Below, piece after piece: positions 30,901 through 32,879 of a stretch of 32,879 nt of DNA. Origin of the DNA: an uncultured Mycoplasmatota bacterium. Its GTDB lineage: Bacteria > Bacillota_I > Bacilli_A > RF39 > UBA660. Position 1 is the stretch's first letter, and every line of letters begins with the position of its first letter. The notes under the pieces are model-generated. The model made no database searches. It saw nothing but the letters and a program-made list of their open reading frames with translations, and was not told the DNA's origin. The translations under genes and the position numbers were made by a program. Location of the stretch: positions 1 to 32,879 of the forward strand of contig UREA01000013.1 of assembly GCA_900546715.1 (NCBI GenBank), written 5' to 3'.

Positions 30901-31955
30901 GTTACAGTGATTTAAAACTAGTCTATGAACAAGAAGTTAGAAAGAATGTTAAAAATAGGAAAAAGATATTCAAGTTTGAGAATCAAAAACTTGAATATCT
31001 CATGCATATAAAATATGTATTAGAAAATAATTTATATAACGGTGGTAGATACAATATATTTCTAATACATAAACCAAAATTAAGGGTGGTGATGTCTCAA
31101 TCAATTTATGATAAAGTAATAAATCATTATGTATCAAGATTTATACTTATGCCAAAACTTTCTAAATACTTAAATAATAGAAATTGTGCAACTAGAAAAA
31201 ATATGGGTATAGATTATGCTATTAAGTTATTTAAGAAAGATGTTGAAAGTTTTAAAAAGTATGAAACATTTTACTTTTTAAAACTAGATATATCAAAATT
31301 CTTTTATAAAATAGATCATAATATTCTGTTAAATCTTATAAAAGAAGATTTAACGAGTGAAGAATATAATCTAGTAAAAGTAATACTTGATAGTACAGAT
31401 AAACCATATGTTAATAAAATAATAAGTAATTTCGAAAGTAAATTAGGTAGTCCTTTACCTAAATATGATGAAGGTAAAGGACTACCTATAGGAAATATGA
31501 CATCACAATTTCTAGCTATATTTTATTTATCAAAGTTGCAACACTTTATGATACATAATTTGCATTTGAAGTTCATCAATTATATGGATGATTATATAAT
31601 CATCCACCAAGATAAGAAATATTTAGAATATTGTTTAAATATTTTAACTTCTAAATTATATAATGAATATAATTTAGAAGTAAATAAAAATAAAACCTAT
31701 ATATCATCATCTAAAAATGGTATACCATTTTTAGGGTATTATATTAAAGTTATTAATAAAAAAACTATTATTAGATTAAATAATAATAGTAAGAAAAATA
31801 TTAAAAAAGGTATTAAAAGAACTAAATATTTATTTGAAAATAATATAATAGATTTTGATAAATTGTTTAGTAGTATAGAAAACTATAAACACAGTTATCC
31901 CTATGCTACAACAAATGAAGCTTACAATATTTTTAATAGATATTGGAATGGGTAA
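30891..31955 (+). CDS. DGR reverse transcriptase
   Basis: 354 residues. RT motifs in order: PKLRVVMSQSIYDKVINHYV (domain 1), FLKLDISKFFYKIDH (catalytic Asp), GLPIGNMTSQFLAIFYLSKL (domain 4 with the DGR-type I/LGxxxSQ form), NYMDDYIIIHQDK (YxDD with Met as X), LEVNKNKTYI and GIPFLGYYI. This is the DGR clade pattern rather than group II intron (QGxxxSP) or retron. It copies the template RNA with errors at A. The TR begins 11 bp after its stop codon, in the same transcript. Confidence 0.97.
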   Translation: MQVSYSDLKLVYEQEVRKNVKNRKKIFKFENQKLEYLMHIKYVLENNLYNGGRYNIFLIHKPKLRVVMSQSIYDKVINHYVSRFILMPKLSKYLNNRNCATRKNMGIDYAIKLFKKDVESFKKYETFYFLKLDISKFFYKIDHNILLNLIKEDLTSEEYNLVKVILDSTDKPYVNKIISNFESKLGSPLPKYDEGKGLPIGNMTSQFLAIFYLSKLQHFMIHNLHLKFINYMDDYIIIHQDKKYLEYCLNILTSKLYNEYNLEVNKNKTYISSSKNGIPFLGYYIKVINKKTIIRLNNNSKKNIKKGIKRTKYLFENNIIDFDKLFSSIENYKHSYPYATTNEAYNIFNRYWNG

Positions 31956-31965
31956 TTCTTATGTA

Positions 31966-32057
31966 ACTCCGAATTCGTCGAACAGTAACAATGTGTTCAA
32001 TGTGAACAACAACGGCAACTTGAACTCAACTTCTGCGAACAATGGCTATTCGGCCCG
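31966..32057 (+). repeat. DGR template repeat (TR)
   Basis: 92 bp, 29 of them A. The bases read as codons in the VR frame are mainly AAY (Asn), the best codons for wide amino acid change by A mutation without stops. The 3' end GGCTATTCGGCCCG is shared with the VR. Confidence 0.97.
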
Positions 32058-32211
32058 GTAGAGCCCTAAATGTTTGATGTTTAATTGGTTAAGGCTAATT
32101 GAAAATAAGCATTAAGGACATGAATTATCCAAGAGTATAACTCTAAATAAGCTGATAGATGGAAAAGTCTACGGACTTTTCCTAGAACTATCACGGATAT
32201 AAGGATTAGTT
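32058..32211 (+). ncRNA. DGR RNA spacer with strong UACG hairpin
   Basis: No ORF. Directly follows the TR. Holds an AGAGT/ACTCT stem (32132-32144) and a long two-part hairpin: GGAAAAGTC / GACTTTTCC closed by the very stable tetraloop cUACGg (32161-32182) inside an outer TGATAG / CTATCA stem (32153-32193). In the Bordetella model the RNA downstream of the TR is required for cDNA priming and Avd-RT binding, so this is likely the equivalent spacer. Confidence 0.7.
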
Positions 32212-32502
32212 ATGAATGAAAGAGTAAGTATATTAAAGAAATTATATCCAAATTATCTAATATTAATAAAAGATAAAGATAAAATAAAATTTGTTGGTAT
32301 TGATAAATTAATAATAGATACATTTGGATTAAAAAAATTAAAAAATGTTAATAAATTATTATTAGATAATTTGGATATAAAAATATTAGAAGAATATGAT
32401 AATAATTCTTATGAAGATTATTATTTAAAAATAAGATTAATAGAAATAATAAAAGAGTTAAAGAAAGGATTAAAAAATGAAGAAAAGAATATTAGTTGTT
32501 AG
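32212..32502 (+). CDS. Small protein, possible second MutS-domain-I-like DGR accessory
   Basis: 96 residues after AAGGA. The sequence ILKKLYPNYLILIKDKDKIKFVG-IDKLIIDTFGLKKL follows the MutS domain I pattern (K-x-x-YP-x-x-LL-x-x-x-GDFYE-x-F-x-x-DA) and parallels YILMIKESGKFYRAY-DALIINVLIGYQVL in the MutS-like gene at 30071. The similarity is weak and judged by eye. Its 3' end overlaps the second target gene by 26 nt, so the two are coupled. Confidence 0.6.
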   Translation: MNERVSILKKLYPNYLILIKDKDKIKFVGIDKLIIDTFGLKKLKNVNKLLLDNLDIKILEEYDNNSYEDYYLKIRLIEIIKELKKGLKNEEKNISC

Positions 32503-32879
32503 TATTATATTTTTAACTATATTTATTAGTATTATAGCTATGAGCTATAATACTAATACTCCAAAAACATTTACTCAAGATGGGGTAATTTATGCTCTAA
32601 CACTTGATGGTGCTAGTGTTAATACATTTCCATCTAAAGGAATGTATAGAGTAGATGTAGAATGTAGTAATGCCAATGGTAAATGGTTATATGATGAATG
32701 GATGTTAGCTATTGAAGATATTAATGGTACTAATGCTACATGTGATATTTCATTTAATACTATTAGTACAACCTACCTAAATAATTACATTATAGGTTTA
32801 TCCGGTTCAACCCAAGGAACAGGACAAGTAGTTAATGAAAATGGATATAGATATGAAGGAAAAGATCCAAATAATTATA
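32477..32879 (+). CDS. Second DGR-type variable protein, partial (runs off window)
   Basis: Starts at ATG 32477 inside the preceding ORF; 134 residues are visible. Signal anchor KKRILVVSIIFLTIFISIIA, then a module VIYALTLDGASVNTFPSKG...CSNANGKWLYDEW...NGTNATCDISF, then STTYLNNYIIGLSGSTQGTG and QVVNENGYRYEGKDPNNY. The last part is almost base-identical to 29131-29240 of the first target, so the downstream part probably continues as a similar C-terminal domain with its own VR. The rest is outside the window. Confidence 0.75.
   Translation, partial: MKKRILVVSIIFLTIFISIIAMSYNTNTPKTFTQDGVIYALTLDGASVNTFPSKGMYRVDVECSNANGKWLYDEWMLAIEDINGTNATCDISFNTISTTYLNNYIIGLSGSTQGTGQVVNENGYRYEGKDPNNY

Noticed and set aside
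30891..31955. Group II intron or retron reverse transcriptase
   Set aside because: Has the DGR-type GxxxSQ motif, no maturase domain, an Avd gene and a TR/VR pair.

Overview
The window looks like a chromosomal piece of an AT-rich, low-GC Gram-positive bacterium (Bacilli/Mollicutes-like, probably an uncultured gut lineage). This rests on strong Shine-Dalgarno sites, sigma-A-type promoters, CotJ coat-type genes and the operon rimP-nusA-rnpM-infB-rbfA-truB. UGA is a normal stop (several genes end in TGA and Trp is TGG), so the code is the standard bacterial one. The placement is inference; no 16S gene is present.

Layout. (1) 1-4304: pnp, a DUF1653 gene, an unknown protein, and a convergent UvrD-like helicase. 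(2) 4338-4683: a compact locus arranged like an Fst/par type I toxin-antitoxin, with a 29-residue hydrophobic peptide, a short upstream ORF, a convergent small RNA, and three helically phased TGTCGAA-type (Spo0A-box-like) sites before the toxin promoter. (3) 4726-7085: alanine racemase, a Nudix pseudogene, and five tRNA genes (Val, Thr, Tyr, Gln, Lys); tRNA-Tyr is split by a ~225-nt group I intron. (4) 7203-12321: two thioredoxin-fold membrane proteins, trmL, ftsK/spoIIIE, and a cotJA-cotJB fusion with cotJC. (5) 12549-14925: three tandem DUF1016/YhcG PD-(D/E)XK nuclease genes, one intact and two broken, each with a different perfect palindrome at the same codon. (6) 14986-21539: typA; three exported SipW/TasA-type proteins, two of them a tandem duplication; and four small helical WXG100/LXG-like genes, one with a phage-tail-lysozyme-like domain lacking its expected Glu. 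(7) 21654-27093: the translation/transcription operon, with a RimP reduced to its N-terminal domain. (8) 27103-28095: a regularly spaced array of six related palindromes running into an ORF6N-family pseudogene. (9) 28196-32879: a diversity-generating retroelement (DGR).

The DGR is the clearest system. A membrane-anchored variable protein (28592-29974) carries a 92-bp variable repeat (VR) that differs from the template repeat (TR, 31966-32057) at 14 positions, all adenines in the TR. Between them lie a MutS-like accessory gene interrupted by a 12-G tract, an Avd gene and the reverse transcriptase. After the TR comes a structured non-coding stretch with a cUACGg hairpin, a small second MutS-like ORF, and the start of a second variable-protein gene sharing a near-identical segment with the first. 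A divergent XRE repressor with two operator palindromes overlapping the target promoter probably controls the element.

The least explained signal is the palindromes. In two unrelated gene families (DUF1016 nucleases and ORF6N proteins) a 15-31 bp palindrome is built into the coding sequence, centred on the first base of a codon. For ORF6N, five further palindromes of the same type lie outside any gene in a 51-63 bp-spaced array. I know of no described system that explains this.
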